A stretch of 18,224 bases of DNA from Gammaproteobacteria bacterium UBA4475 (GCA_002389265.1 DGOD01000012.1:1-18224), one strand, 5' to 3'; positions 9,501 through 16,843 are shown, numbered from the stretch's first letter. Notes: generated by a model from the letters alone, not told the origin. Numbers and translations: made by a program.

Positions 9501-12500
9501 TGTTCGATATTGATACGGACGGTGCTGCAAGTACAAAAACATTGACGGCCCAGTTGGTTACGCCTGAGTACTACGATGGCGAATTTACCCTAAGCGCTAG
9601 GGCAACGTCTGTTGAAAATGCCGACGTCACGGCAAGAGCGACAAGTTTATCAGCTGTGGTAACTGGGACAGTGCAGGCCGCTGCGCAAGATCTACTTGCG
9701 TTCGATGCACGTGGACTGTCGGTAAACTCAGGTGAGTCCTTCGCACTTAGCGATATGGTTAGCGCACTGTCTGCAAAAGATGGTGACGAGACGATTGAAA
9801 TAACACTTGACGCGACTGGACTGGCAGATAGTTCTTCTCTTTTGGTCTACAAAGATAACGTGTCGGTTGGCGATGTCAAGGTCGGGCCTGTAACGCTCTC
9901 TAATGTTAAGTTCTCTGAGTTGGGACGCTATACATTAGCGACAAATGATTCGCAGGGTGATTTCAGTCTGAAGATGACTGCGGCGACGTTTGACAATAAT
10001 CAACGTGATGTAACTACCAACACGGCGTCTAGTAGCTTGGCACGAACGGTCAGCATCGGCAGCACGCCGCTTTATGAGCCCGTAATTGTTGGTGGTAGCG
10101 GTGGAGCGTTTGTAAATAGCCTGACGTTTAGCGAGGGTGGGGCGGCTACCCTCTCAATTGGGGTAAAAGTAGGTAGCAAGCTCAATACGTCCGATAGCTT
10201 CGTGACTATTGCAGTGCCAGACGGTTTGGACACGGATTTCACGCTCCACACGGTGGTGGACAATGCGCTCATTTCGAATGTGAACGGCGGTTTTACCATT
10301 CAGGCTTCGAAATTGTCGAGGGGTTTGCTGCTGACTCCTGTTGATGACGATTTTTCAGGCTCACTTACTTTGAATCTGGTGGCGACGACGAACTACACGC
10401 TCAACGATTCAAGTGTCTCTAAGACGAGCGCGCAGGTATTGAACGTCACTGTGAATCCTGTCACGGATGGATTTGAAGCGGCCACGATTTCCGCTGCCGA
10501 GGAGGATGCAACGACCTGGAAGCTTTCGGATCTGTTGGTGGCTCGCGATAGTAGCGAGTCCGTAGTTGCAGTCACTGTCAGCCCCAACGCGCTTGTCGAA
10601 ATCAAAGGTCTCGGGGATGTGGAATTTAGAAGTATTGGACCCGATGAAAAAATAAATGCGGCCGACTTGGATGGCACGGTTTTTCGTACAGTCAATAATG
10701 CTAACGGCGCTATAAGCTTGGGTTTGAATGTAGAGTCCATGGACCCAGGGGCGACTAAAAAAATCGAAACCATTGCTGTGGAGCTCGACGTCGCTGCGGT
10801 ATCAGACTTGCCCGTAGTCACAGATGCCGAGAGCTTGCTACAAATTTACGAAGACGACAGTCGTTCTACATTGCTGGATGCGCCAGTTCAGATGACGGTA
10901 GGTGCCAGTAGCGGCGTTAGTTTGTTTGTGACGCTGGGTGGCTTTCATACAGCCGATGCGAAGGAGTCAGTTTCCGCTGTATTGGTCGGCGATGCCATCA
11001 TTAACGGGACAGTGCTTTATTTACCTGATGCACTAGCGCCAGAGGCGAGTTTTGTTGCGCAATGGAATAGTACGGCTGAACGTTACGAGATTGAAGTACC
11101 TGGCGATGGCGCTGTCTTTGTAGAAACGTCGGCGACTTTGGTATTGCCTAGCAATGTAGCGTTGGTGGGTAAAAACGATATCAGTGTGATTGCCAAGACC
11201 ACGGATGGCCTTGCCGCATCTAATCTAGAAATCAGCGACACCGACCAAATCAATGTGCAGAGCATGGGGATGCCAAGCCCTCCTGTGGTCGGGTTTGATG
11301 CTGACTTTAAATTGTCTGATATCGGAGTTATTGCAGGGAAGTTACAACCGTTCTCTGTTGACTTGCTCGCTTTGGTGCGTGGCTCTGACATGACGTCGGA
11401 CCAGATCATTGAGTTAGTTGTGCCAGCCGGGTTTTCGTTTAACAACGTAACGCCTGAAACGGGGCTCTTGCATTCATCTACGCCCGCTTTAGGGGGCGAT
11501 ATTGGTGTGGTGCGCTTGACCTACGACCAGCTGCATGAGGCGACGGTAACCATTGATCCATCGACGTTTACACGTATCGATGCGCGTTTTGGTGTTTTAG
11601 ATGGGTACGTCGATGGCGATGAGTTGAGTGGTGCACGCTATACATACTCAAAATTTGCAGGTCTAGCCTATACGTTTGGGCAGGATGGCTCAGAGGCCAA
11701 CGATGCGATTCTTGTGCACGCCCAAGGTCAGAAGGTTGTAGATGGCGGTGCGGGGGACGACGTTATTTTGGTGCGTGGTGCCCCAGAGTTGGTCGAAATT
11801 AAAGGGGGAATAGGGCGTGACACGCTAGACTTCTCAGGACTGACTATCAGTGATGGGGCCGGGCAGAGGGTTGTTGTTGATCTCAACCAGGGCCAATATA
11901 CATTTGTGAAGCCTGGGGGTTTAGAGCAGTCGAGTAGCGTTGATGGTATCGAGTTAGTGCTCGGCAGCGATGCGGATGACATGATCATCGGGGTTGGTGA
12001 CACGACAATTTCGCAGGTCTTGCGAGGCCGTGCAGGAGACGACTATTTGGTCGGAGGCTCTGGCAACGATACCCTTGAGGGAGGTGAAGGCGATGACGTT
12101 TTGTACGGCGGATCCGGTGCGGATTACTTTGTAATCTCTGATGAAGTGGGCTTTGACCTGATCGACGACTTCAGCGTTGAGGATGGTGACAAAATCATCG
12201 TGCGCGGTAACGACCCAAAACTCGAAGCCTTTTCTTTCGTAACGGCTTCAAGTTTGATGGCAGTGTCCGGATCTGCGCTCAGTGAAACATTGGCTATGGC
12301 GTCTGCGGATGATTGGGTGCTAACGTCGTCCGGGAGTGCAAGTTTGGCGGTTGTTTTGGCAAATAGCTCCCATTACGCAGTCTCAGAACTGATGCCGTTG
12401 CTTGCGCTCGCCAGTGATTTTGGTTCTCAGTTTGAGGTTTTTGATCCAGCTTACGATACAAATGTCCAAAGAATAAATGCGATGAGCTTAGAGGTCCCAT

Positions 12501-13267
12501 CTGCAGATATCGCCGTGGCGTCTGCGTGGAGCTATGCCAACAAAAATGGCGTTGATCTGACTAACGTGACGCCCACTTTTGATAATGCAGGATTCACCCT
12601 AGATGACTTTTTTGGAGCGGAACACAATTTTGATGATATCGGCGATACGTTGAGTGTTATTGCCGATGCAAAGTTCACTCAAGCACTGGAGATCAGGCTG
12701 TCGGGTGAGCTGGTCGATGTGACTCGCTCAACTGTCGGCACAGATTTCCACGGTTTTTCAGGATCTGACGCAGATGATGTGTTGCTTGCAAGTAGCAGTG
12801 ATGCAGTTTTGTTCGGTGGTATGGGGGGTAGTGACCGGCTGGTGGGTGACTCGGGGTCCGATGTGCTTATTGCTACTGTTCAGAGTGCGCGAGGCGCAGG
12901 CGATGAGGTTTCTTTAGAGGGCGGCGGTGGCGCTGATCAGTTTACGATTGTCAACTTAAACGCCATTATCCCCGAAGAAATTACCGACACGTTAAACACC
13001 ATCTACTCTGTCAGGATTGAAGACTTCAACCGAGAAGAAGGGGATCGCATTTCGCTGGTTGGCTTTGATAAAGGCACTGATGTGAGTGAGTATGTCGAAA
13101 TTGGCGATGTGAGTGAGACCGCAAATGGACGGGTAGAACAAACGGTATATGTGCAACCTGATTTAAACAATCAGGCGCAAGGTTTGACCGTTGTTTTTGA
13201 CATTTCTTTCATGCGTCAATTCGATTCAGAGTTTCAAATTCGACATGCTGACTTCGACGCTATCTAA
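2708..13267 (+). CDS. Giant T1SS-secreted RTX/cadherin-like adhesin (3519 aa)
   Basis: Likely cell-surface adhesin exported by the downstream T1SS. The ATG is chosen because AGG at 2700-2702 sits 5 bases before it and a basic, signal-like N-terminus follows. Domains by residue: basic N-terminus (19-27, KQRVRRRIK); hydrophobic segment 34-47 followed by ANA-AET; a region to 265 that I do not recognise; seven Gly at 269-275; a Ca-loop domain (about 285-345, loop D302-E313) and a mostly helical tail (about 346-580); a degenerate tandem beta-sandwich domain with SLLSNDRN (about 584-625); more beta-rich sequence; a cadherin-like array (about 1230-2855) interrupted by an EF-hand module (1700-1842); RTX runs (3012-3141, 3349-3412); and a T1SS-type C-terminus with IEDFNREEGDRISLVGFD. 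The protein is acidic, and I found one cysteine (C1609). T1SS cargo is well supported; LapA-like adhesion is by analogy, since the N-terminus does not visibly match the LapA retention module. Confidence 0.93.
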   Translation: MTKNNAPSGSSKSQTASRKQRVRRRIKASTSFNAVDMAVLGALMVLVNERANAAETQERVSQEADKGASADATQALLGLSEGSSAELVALTAMAGQMFREMERGIGRVRFGAELGADKPNDIDWGADPSVGGWKFSANLPNFSRSMLRENVSAETDAIDVSGEAVEQLLDRGNAAGGLNDPEGYRVATIAPQLQIQSEPDVAGNRLEALDLSGEKLLEMVRGLFKEEISDVMARVDPSKLDGTEFAEIDYQQVTAEDVEGGFFVPPIAGGGGGGGSVVASSSSGFGGIAIDGYVSGATVFWDVNGNFTLDTDEIWTTTDDDGVYYLDGVVAGIGQIVLLDDGIDVNTGGSVGMMATSTTVTDTTAAMITPLTLLMSQGISEEAVKTALGLSGSDVDLSSYDPVAILSAAAGGETEAGSVLLQAQQLFASINAIANLSGSSTDTLADTITAISSAGIENFVGTDGGDDSVMQSVISTVLPDFDTELALSAAQAIKGVNAAIGEFLTDSANALSTSARAATLVSQNDLVTQFKSIGMLSDAASVKTELADKLGKYASAALVKANFATDYQTAIAAQDAAGRGIIAGVDELSLTVGSEQTINSSSLLSNDRNLSTGTLSIVSVEPFGLTWTTHGLGTKLEVLRPSGVKDVFFRLVLPVNQIGSLAEGSYLKLKVDGLVVQVRVEASDLDADAEVMLSNLTAKLAASAALQSDRIAIVESEDTAGLIQIRRADGVEVSQISLQTAAPSDVLDAFLNDDGTISVTLDDSLAGVQANLRYVVSNGSAQSVGIVRLTGEPSVQTLSLLSDAADSVIEQTVDADGDVSLGSFSIADRVSLVGDLSEGVTQRMVVALTSMKDADGNLAVNPKQSSGFVLEFLGADGNPVQVDMRLGVGEGLALPTGMTLQEVLSAANVTLPDGFKGSFTFNYRLTQSINDYVASTNSGADAMDVLGSAEGDTPTLLYGIGTSGSLVEFGLDAIAPLVTDPSANQVLRLRLDGGDLTEERWVEIANLPTGIEQVWVTFEGGDPLEITDSLTLGTLRVDEPSDQRGQPFVLEFVASESLVDSAYGLSEDAITFTVVNREVGSTTEVSDGSVSLKFDIGGAYGLVVVADESTASEEDLATSLGQLQVVSVSDGARVEVTVQIDANFSLLDVNDAAIFPESVDNASGLATYVLLSSTDQADEVSGPLHFLDGIQVKPPENFSTLSGESVTANVVVRALDTEGVELSSVEKSLGFTFEGLADGVNYTISDTSERVGLEDTILSVSDLFFDTQGTSLAQKIDDSETLYFVLRGLPSGSRLIDGTTYEDIGRVSGDDVILTATEALGASIQLSGNASLDSTTFTLFAYTQEPGTVSVSEYGDESGFESSFGGDVDVRFDAVADAPFLSLDSRVRGLVNVDGLTEELLEKTTLSIPANAYLQDTDGSESLWFRLSATTKDDAGNVTDVDLAEFQFSGVTDLTDGYFDETNGAYFVSALALSDLLISRPGDADPDVSNSFSGTFYVDALSIEGLDSEPTAQDAAVWVSSKPIADDSWISTDASWAFTRGELEVEFLQPAREPVVTLGDVAYRSVTDTDGVAHVLEFTINVDYQADDQVTILMTGVPALAAVPAKFYCVSTDAETSEVTTTPIGAPAEVEGVWVFDLAGLGEPDDIIRMVLPADYTLSQTPFDVTAFAVDSLGLTNASTDAIAVTFDGTYVAGFTVPADALDPVMIDTEGDGLVLQAGPVAFDLDGNGSKDNVAWTTEGSDDAFLIFADDELDQALLANESVSIDGDYLVTEYLDSDRDPTSNALSDLRSLAGDDEKLTETELLESGKDARLWFDLNADGLVDRGELRSVSNFELDLSQLTDNAEREPVTGAVIAGGLPAGAMAGEYTNPDGEEKSLADGVLSDVYLPVFKTTTQNESSLADAALAGTEDDPDGFNLASVLWGGDVDWVSNFSEDAAAKINSGEANVLLTVSAQQAGTTFNLSQGARLDGQTTDTWLMLWDPTSTDSLSELRLFAAENYSGPIDLSFRATVVYTDSDLSVNSYTVSRGVALDIEPVADRPEFKSSNQISKLTLDADGLEVDSQALSSTPVETDAAVTYSLDGLYLAPRDTGEVVSLTVTPPANLPTGARLLFKGESLALSDGKYVVEGAIDASDIWVELPAYASGTYKFGLSASTQDGDQSLETPVTSQFAITVKPVAQAPDVSIEILSTATEITKVTDFKVSAALRDTDGSEAISTVTVKLVLSNVETTISSAPQLIVGSETISLTKTIGVANTYSAVISKSLFDIDTDGAASTKTLTAQLVTPEYYDGEFTLSARATSVENADVTARATSLSAVVTGTVQAAAQDLLAFDARGLSVNSGESFALSDMVSALSAKDGDETIEITLDATGLADSSSLLVYKDNVSVGDVKVGPVTLSNVKFSELGRYTLATNDSQGDFSLKMTAATFDNNQRDVTTNTASSSLARTVSIGSTPLYEPVIVGGSGGAFVNSLTFSEGGAATLSIGVKVGSKLNTSDSFVTIAVPDGLDTDFTLHTVVDNALISNVNGGFTIQASKLSRGLLLTPVDDDFSGSLTLNLVATTNYTLNDSSVSKTSAQVLNVTVNPVTDGFEAATISAAEEDATTWKLSDLLVARDSSESVVAVTVSPNALVEIKGLGDVEFRSIGPDEKINAADLDGTVFRTVNNANGAISLGLNVESMDPGATKKIETIAVELDVAAVSDLPVVTDAESLLQIYEDDSRSTLLDAPVQMTVGASSGVSLFVTLGGFHTADAKESVSAVLVGDAIINGTVLYLPDALAPEASFVAQWNSTAERYEIEVPGDGAVFVETSATLVLPSNVALVGKNDISVIAKTTDGLAASNLEISDTDQINVQSMGMPSPPVVGFDADFKLSDIGVIAGKLQPFSVDLLALVRGSDMTSDQIIELVVPAGFSFNNVTPETGLLHSSTPALGGDIGVVRLTYDQLHEATVTIDPSTFTRIDARFGVLDGYVDGDELSGARYTYSKFAGLAYTFGQDGSEANDAILVHAQGQKVVDGGAGDDVILVRGAPELVEIKGGIGRDTLDFSGLTISDGAGQRVVVDLNQGQYTFVKPGGLEQSSSVDGIELVLGSDADDMIIGVGDTTISQVLRGRAGDDYLVGGSGNDTLEGGEGDDVLYGGSGADYFVISDEVGFDLIDDFSVEDGDKIIVRGNDPKLEAFSFVTASSLMAVSGSALSETLAMASADDWVLTSSGSASLAVVLANSSHYAVSELMPLLALASDFGSQFEVFDPAYDTNVQRINAMSLEVPSADIAVASAWSYANKNGVDLTNVTPTFDNAGFTLDDFFGAEHNFDDIGDTLSVIADAKFTQALEIRLSGELVDVTRSTVGTDFHGFSGSDADDVLLASSSDAVLFGGMGGSDRLVGDSGSDVLIATVQSARGAGDEVSLEGGGGADQFTIVNLNAIIPEEITDTLNTIYSVRIEDFNREEGDRISLVGFDKGTDVSEYVEIGDVSETANGRVEQTVYVQPDLNNQAQGLTVVFDISFMRQFDSEFQIRHADFDAI
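3512..3532 (+). repeat. GGT trinucleotide tract (7 units) coding poly-Gly linker
   Basis: Seven consecutive GGT codons encode Gly269-275 between the N-terminal region and the first Ca-loop domain. Its position, right after FFVPPIA, suggests a flexible hinge. Slippage by whole units would change the linker length without breaking the frame. Confidence 0.9.
3560..3745 (+). other. Ca-loop domain of the GATVFxDxNGN type
   Basis: Residues 285-346 read IAIDGYVSGATVFWDVNGN, then FTLDTDE, then TTTDDDGVYYLDG. This is the module found near the start of many T1SS adhesins and surface lipoproteins: a carboxypeptidase-regulatory-like beta-sandwich with an EF-hand-like loop. Loop ligands visible: D302, N304, N306, D310, E313; the usual Gly at position 6 is Phe307. 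The following helical stretch begins with the typical ITPLTLL and later has DLSSYDPVA, as in relatives. Confidence 0.7.
4694..4926 (+). other. Second copy of the small beta-alpha-beta-like module
   Basis: Residues 663-739 of the giant protein: strands LKLKVDGLVVQVRVEAS, a helix LSNLTAKLAASAALQSD, then IAIVESEDTAGLIQIRRA. The order and spacing resemble 741-959 in the preceding gene. Sequence identity is low, so this is a pattern match rather than a demonstrated duplication. Confidence 0.4.
6400..11270 (+). repeat. Degenerate tandem beta-sandwich (cadherin-like) array
   Basis: About nine or ten domains of roughly 100-140 residues can be made out. Recurrent marks are an acidic strand start (DDSETLYFVL, DTDGSESLWFRL, DTDGSEAIS, KDGDETIEITL), a mid-domain GLPSGSRL or LPTGARL turn, and a late Y.G.F.L or F.G.L.L strand. 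Inter-domain linkers are DAVADAP (residue 1373), EPVADRP (2035), KPVAQAP (2176), NPVTDGF (2583) and AAVSDLP (2696). Such linkers separate tandem domains in large T1SS adhesins. The copies are diverged, with no long identical DNA repeats seen, so recent expansion is unlikely. Confidence 0.65.
7806..8233 (+). other. EF-hand-containing module inside the domain array
   Basis: Residues about 1700-1842. It opens DPVMIDTEGDGLVLQAG, then FDLDGNGSKDNVAW (D1724, D1726, N1728, D1732; the twelfth position is Ala instead of Glu), then SDDAFLIFADDE. It ends with a textbook EF-hand loop, DLNADGLVDRGE (D1816, N1818, D1820, D1824, E1827) in the context ARLWFDLN. This is a recognisable module of RTX giant proteins, but the middle calcium loop and ELFG motif common in relatives are absent. 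Ca2+ binding is inferred from the ligands. Confidence 0.75.
11741..12130 (+). repeat. C-terminal RTX block of the giant protein
   Basis: A lead unit, VDGGAGDDVILVRG (residue 3011 on), is followed after a beta stretch by a clean run at residues 3105-3141: GRAGDDYLVGG, SGNDTLEGG, EGDDVLYGG, SGADYF. The next residues (FDLIDDFSVEDGDKIIV) are the classic strand that follows RTX blocks in T1SS cargo. These beta-rolls fold on Ca2+ outside the cell and are thought to pull export forward. Confidence 0.92.
12752..12943 (+). repeat. Last RTX-like block before the secretion end
   Basis: Residues 3349-3412: SGSDADDVLLASS, then LFGGMGGSDRLVGDSGSDVL, then LEGGGGADQFTI. The units are more degenerate than the block before. 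It is followed by RIEDFNREEGDRISLVGFD and about 60 more residues to the stop, the position where the uncleaved C-terminal T1SS signal is expected. Confidence 0.8.
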
Positions 13268-13270
13268 GAG
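13266..13270 (+). promoter_or_regulatory. Ribosome binding site overlapping the adhesin stop codon
   Basis: AAGAG begins within the TAA of the giant gene and lies 5 bases before the ATG of the TolC-like gene. The arrangement suggests translational coupling and supports the start at 13276. Confidence 0.6.
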
Positions 13271-13275
13271 TAACC

Positions 13276-14667
13276 ATGCGATATTTTGTGGCGCGCGCGC
13301 GTTGGTTTTCTCTTGCATTTGCAGTCTCTATCGTATTAAAGCCCGCGTTCGGGCAGGGCGAAAATTCACGCGTTGCACCCATTGAGCTCATTGGACGTGA
13401 CTTAATTGTTCTTATGAACTCCCTTAACCAGGGGGTCAACGACCCAACGAAGACACTACCCCGAGAACCGATGATAGACCGTGCGATGGACGCGGTGGGT
13501 CAAACACCATTGTTTAAAATTACGGCCTTGTCCCAGAAACAGGCAAATGCGAAACTGTCGGAAATAGATTCAGCGTATTACCCACAGGTTGATGGTGGCG
13601 TTAACTCAGGGCGGCGAACCTACACTACGACGACAGCGTCCTCTGGGGGTTACAGCGGTGGATACCTGTACGTTACGCAACGATTGTTTGACTTTGGTGC
13701 GCTCGAGGTCCAAAGGGGTAGCGTACTGGACCAAATTTCTATTAGCAAACAGTCGGAAGAGCGTCAGCGCAGCGAGTTGTTGTTGACTGCGGTGCGGTTA
13801 TTTTACGAAACCCAGCGAAGCTTGATCCAGGTGCGTCTTGCGCGTGAGAACTTACAAGCGCGCCGCGCTTTAGTTAATTTCATACGCGAACGTACGGAGT
13901 TAGGCGCAAGTAGCATCGCGGATGTGGTTCGCGCTGAGACACAGGTCGCTGATGGATTAGATCTACTCTCCAGTAGCTTAAAAAACTTGTCTCAGGCGCA
14001 AGCACGGTACAGAGAGTTTTATCTAGATGAGGCACAGCCTTACATCTTACCGACTGAGCCTGAAGTAGAAGATGTCTCTAATGCTGGTCTGGAGGATTAT
14101 TTAAAAGATCACCCTGCGCTAATCGAGGCAGATCTAAAGGTCTCAATGGCTTTAAAAAATTACGAGTCCACAAAGGCCGCAAAAAATGGCACAGTTAACC
14201 TCGAATTTAAATACAACCAGACTGCTGCATTTGCGGGAAGTTCAGCTTCACAAGACCGAACCCTAATGATCACATATGCCAGATCTATCTACTCTGGTGG
14301 CGCAGAGGATGCGAGGTCCCAACAGGCATATATAGCTGTTGAGGAGGCTCGACTGGAGCGTGAAAGACTTGCTCAAGAGATGACAAAAAAAATTCGCGAC
14401 TCCCTTGCCGAATACAATGGCCAAGTGGCGTCGTTGCGTTCTAGACTGATGGTTTTTAAAGGAGCGGAAGACGCGTATGCCATCACCAAAGACCTTTATG
14501 CGTTTAGTCGAAGCAGTTTATTTGAGCTGCTTAGAGCGCAGGAAACTCTTTATTCTTCTGGCCAAAAATTGATTGACAGTATCATTGACAGGGCCTTATC
14601 AAAGTATCAGCTACTTTTCGATACTAATCAGCTGCTGAAATTGGCAAAAGCCTCGAAACCAGAGTAA
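13276..14667 (+). CDS. TolC/LapE-family T1SS outer membrane channel
   Basis: Trimeric outer-membrane and periplasmic tunnel through which T1SS cargo leaves the cell. 463 residues, normal for the family. An N-terminal Sec signal peptide is visible: basic MRYFVARAR, hydrophobic FSLAFAVSIVL, likely cut after AFG (residue 26). Two outer-membrane-efflux repeats follow (about 45-250 and 255-455). Family marks include YYPQVDGG, the strand YLYVTQRLFDFG, the helix turn GASSIADVVRAETQVADG, and the second-repeat strand MITYARSIYSGGAEDARS with the matching SRSSLFELLRAQETLY. No cysteine seen. It starts 8 bases after the giant adhesin and ends 4 bases before the ABC gene, so it is dedicated to this system. 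A general TolC is less likely because of the operon. The orthologue is unproven, so no symbol is given. Confidence 0.93.
   Translation: MRYFVARARWFSLAFAVSIVLKPAFGQGENSRVAPIELIGRDLIVLMNSLNQGVNDPTKTLPREPMIDRAMDAVGQTPLFKITALSQKQANAKLSEIDSAYYPQVDGGVNSGRRTYTTTTASSGGYSGGYLYVTQRLFDFGALEVQRGSVLDQISISKQSEERQRSELLLTAVRLFYETQRSLIQVRLARENLQARRALVNFIRERTELGASSIADVVRAETQVADGLDLLSSSLKNLSQAQARYREFYLDEAQPYILPTEPEVEDVSNAGLEDYLKDHPALIEADLKVSMALKNYESTKAAKNGTVNLEFKYNQTAAFAGSSASQDRTLMITYARSIYSGGAEDARSQQAYIAVEEARLERERLAQEMTKKIRDSLAEYNGQVASLRSRLMVFKGAEDAYAITKDLYAFSRSSLFELLRAQETLYSSGQKLIDSIIDRALSKYQLLFDTNQLLKLAKASKPE
13290..13301. repeat. Alternating GC tract in the signal-peptide codons
   Basis: A G followed by GCGCGCGCGCG codes the basic VARAR part of the TolC-like signal peptide. 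Alternating GC runs can take a Z-form or slip; slippage here would frameshift the gene near its start. The tract is short (about five units), so the effect is speculative. Confidence 0.6.
14661..14664 (+). promoter_or_regulatory. Ribosome binding site for the GTG-started exporter
   Basis: AGAG directly before the TAA of the TolC-like gene lies 7 bases upstream of the GTG at 14672. No ATG is better placed, and the N-terminal domain begins at once, which favours GTG as the true start. Confidence 0.55.
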
Positions 14668-14671
14668 TTTT

Positions 14672-16843
14672 GTGAAGCAGACTTATAGCTATTCTTTCGC
14701 CGATGTGGTCGCTGTGGTTACCGCAGCGCTCGGACAGTCGGTTACCCCCGCGGAGATCAGAGCCTTAGAGGTCTCTAATGAGAGCGAGTGGTCGGAGACC
14801 GAGTTGGTTGATATTCTCGGGGCCAGAGGGCTAAGTGTTAGCAGCGTCCCACTGGAATACCTATCCACAGAAATTCAAAAAGTCCTGGGAAAAGAGGTCC
14901 TTTATCTTGCCTTGAGCTCTAATTCTGCTTTCATGCTTTCCTGGGATGATGCAATAAAAAAAACAAAGTGTTTGAATTTATTGGATCAATTTTCTCTTAC
15001 TTATTTGGACGATTTTTCGCAATTTGAAGGAGGGGAAACGGATCGTGCATTCTTTCAAATTAAGCGAAATACAGCCGAAAATTTGGCGTTTGTTCCCGGT
15101 GTTGAGAAACATTGGTTCTGGTCGACGATTTGGAAAAACAGAAGCTCATATACACACGCAGCTATTGCATCGTTGGTAACAAATTTATTTGCATTGGGAA
15201 CATCACTTTTCTCAATGATCGTTTATAACCGCGTCATTCCCTCAAATGCAATGTCGTCGCTTTTGGTACTGGTCTCAGGGATGGTGTTGGTGCTGTTGGT
15301 GGACTATTTGACACGAAGTATTCGCAACAAGTTTTTAAGTGTGGCGGGGGTGGACTCGGACCTGACCCTTGCAGACCGTTTGTTCAGTCGTGTTTTGGAT
15401 CTTAAGTTTGAATCGCGTAAGGGTTCTGTTGGTGCTTTGGCAAATACTTTAAAAGAGTTTGAGCATATTCGAGAGTTCTTTGCATCCGCAACCTTGGTGT
15501 CGATGATTGATGTGCCGTTTGCATTTGTCTTTTTGTTTGCGATGTATCTCATTGGCGGCCTTATGGTTTTGCCAGTGCTCGCTGGAATCTTAATCTTGGT
15601 AGCGGCGACAGTCTACGTACAGCCGAGACTAAAAGCACTTGCAAAACATAGCTTTGAAGACGGCCAGAGTAAGCACTCGGTATTGGTTGAGTCGTTGACA
15701 GGGCTGGAGACGCTCAAGCTAGTGGGCGCTGGTGGGTTTATGCGTCGTAGACTGCGCGCAGTTTTGGAGCGACAGGCTGATGTTTCAGAGCAGATGAAGA
15801 CTGACACGCACTTCATAACCAATATCAGTCAAACGGTTCAGCAATTGGTACAAATGTTCGTTGTTACGGTCGGCGCCGTCTTGGTTACTACCGGAGAGTT
15901 TGGCTATGGGGCGATCATCGCTTGCACCATTTTGTCCGGTAAGGCCTTGGCACCATTTGCACAACTTACACAAATTTTGGTGAGGTTAAATCAGATCGGT
16001 GTCAGTTACGGTGCGCTCTCTGATTTAATGGGACAGCCTGTGGAGCATCCAGAGGAGAAATCTTTTTTACCCAGACGTAAATTTAAGGGTGATGTAGAGC
16101 TTAGAGACGTGACCTTCTCCTACCCTGATCAGCAATCACCAGTGATACAAAACGTGTCGTTTAAGGTTGAAGCTGGTGAGCGGGTTGCGATTTTGGGTCA
16201 TATAGGGTCTGGTAAGACGACCATAGGGCGTCTTTTGGCGGGTCTTTATGAGCCACAAGATGGAAAAATATTGGTAGACAATATTGATATTAAACAAATA
16301 GCCCCAGCAGATTTGCGTGAAAATTTGGGTATTTCAATGCAAGATGTTTGGTTGATGTCCAGCACCTTGGAAAGTAATATATCGTTGGGAGCCGTAGAGG
16401 TTTCAACTGAAGATGTTCTTCGCGCGGCCAAGATTGCAGGTGTGAGTGACTTTGCGGACAAACATCCTGATGGCTTCAAGATGCTTATGAAGGAGCGAGG
16501 CGAGTCTCTTTCAGGAGGACAACGTCAGGCCGTTTCACTGGCCCGCTCCTTGGCAAGAAGACCACAGATAATTATTTTAGATGAGCCTACTAGCTCAATG
16601 GATTCGCGATCCGAACAGCTTTTTGTGAAGCGATTTAAAGAGGAACTTCCTGATGCGACGCTTATTTTGATTACACACCGCACGTCGTTGTTATCGTTGG
16701 TAGATAGAGTAATCATTATGGAAAATGGCCGCGTGGCAGGTATGGGCACAACCGAGCAATTCGCTAAAGCACAGACCGATCGAGGCGTGGCGGGAGAAAT
16801 TATTAGCAATGCAGTTAAGGCGAACAATCGTGGTAACACTTAA
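14672..16843 (+). CDS. T1SS ATPase/permease, LapB-like, degenerate C39 domain
   Basis: Inner-membrane ABC exporter that recognises the cargo and drives export with ATP. 723 residues, the usual length. The N-terminal about 125 residues have the C39-peptidase-like plan but no cysteine at the catalytic site and no matching His (SNSAFMLSWDD), so it should bind, not cut, the substrate. Transmembrane domain about 160-440 (ASLVTNLFALGTSLFSMIVY, VPFAFVFLFAMYLIGGLMVL, VLAGILILVAATVYV). Nucleotide-binding domain about 472-710: A-loop Y484, Walker A GHIGSGKTT (G509-T517, K515), Q557, signature SLSGGQRQ (from S612), Walker B IIILDEP with D637 and E638, and switch H669. All catalytic residues are intact. 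It starts with GTG 4 bases after the channel gene. Lantibiotic or bacteriocin exporters are the alternative, but they keep the active Cys and lack giant RTX neighbours. Confidence 0.95.
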   Translation: MKQTYSYSFADVVAVVTAALGQSVTPAEIRALEVSNESEWSETELVDILGARGLSVSSVPLEYLSTEIQKVLGKEVLYLALSSNSAFMLSWDDAIKKTKCLNLLDQFSLTYLDDFSQFEGGETDRAFFQIKRNTAENLAFVPGVEKHWFWSTIWKNRSSYTHAAIASLVTNLFALGTSLFSMIVYNRVIPSNAMSSLLVLVSGMVLVLLVDYLTRSIRNKFLSVAGVDSDLTLADRLFSRVLDLKFESRKGSVGALANTLKEFEHIREFFASATLVSMIDVPFAFVFLFAMYLIGGLMVLPVLAGILILVAATVYVQPRLKALAKHSFEDGQSKHSVLVESLTGLETLKLVGAGGFMRRRLRAVLERQADVSEQMKTDTHFITNISQTVQQLVQMFVVTVGAVLVTTGEFGYGAIIACTILSGKALAPFAQLTQILVRLNQIGVSYGALSDLMGQPVEHPEEKSFLPRRKFKGDVELRDVTFSYPDQQSPVIQNVSFKVEAGERVAILGHIGSGKTTIGRLLAGLYEPQDGKILVDNIDIKQIAPADLRENLGISMQDVWLMSSTLESNISLGAVEVSTEDVLRAAKIAGVSDFADKHPDGFKMLMKERGESLSGGQRQAVSLARSLARRPQIIILDEPTSSMDSRSEQLFVKRFKEELPDATLILITHRTSLLSLVDRVIIMENGRVAGMGTTEQFAKAQTDRGVAGEIISNAVKANNRGNT
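14956..14963 (+). repeat. Run of eight A in the exporter gene
   Basis: Encodes the KK of DAIKKTKC. Runs of this length are prone to polymerase slippage and to sequencing error. The frame here is intact. Confidence 0.8.

Noticed and set aside
6400..11270. Recently amplified DNA repeats in the domain array
   Set aside because: The repeats are visible only at the protein motif level; I saw no long identical DNA units.
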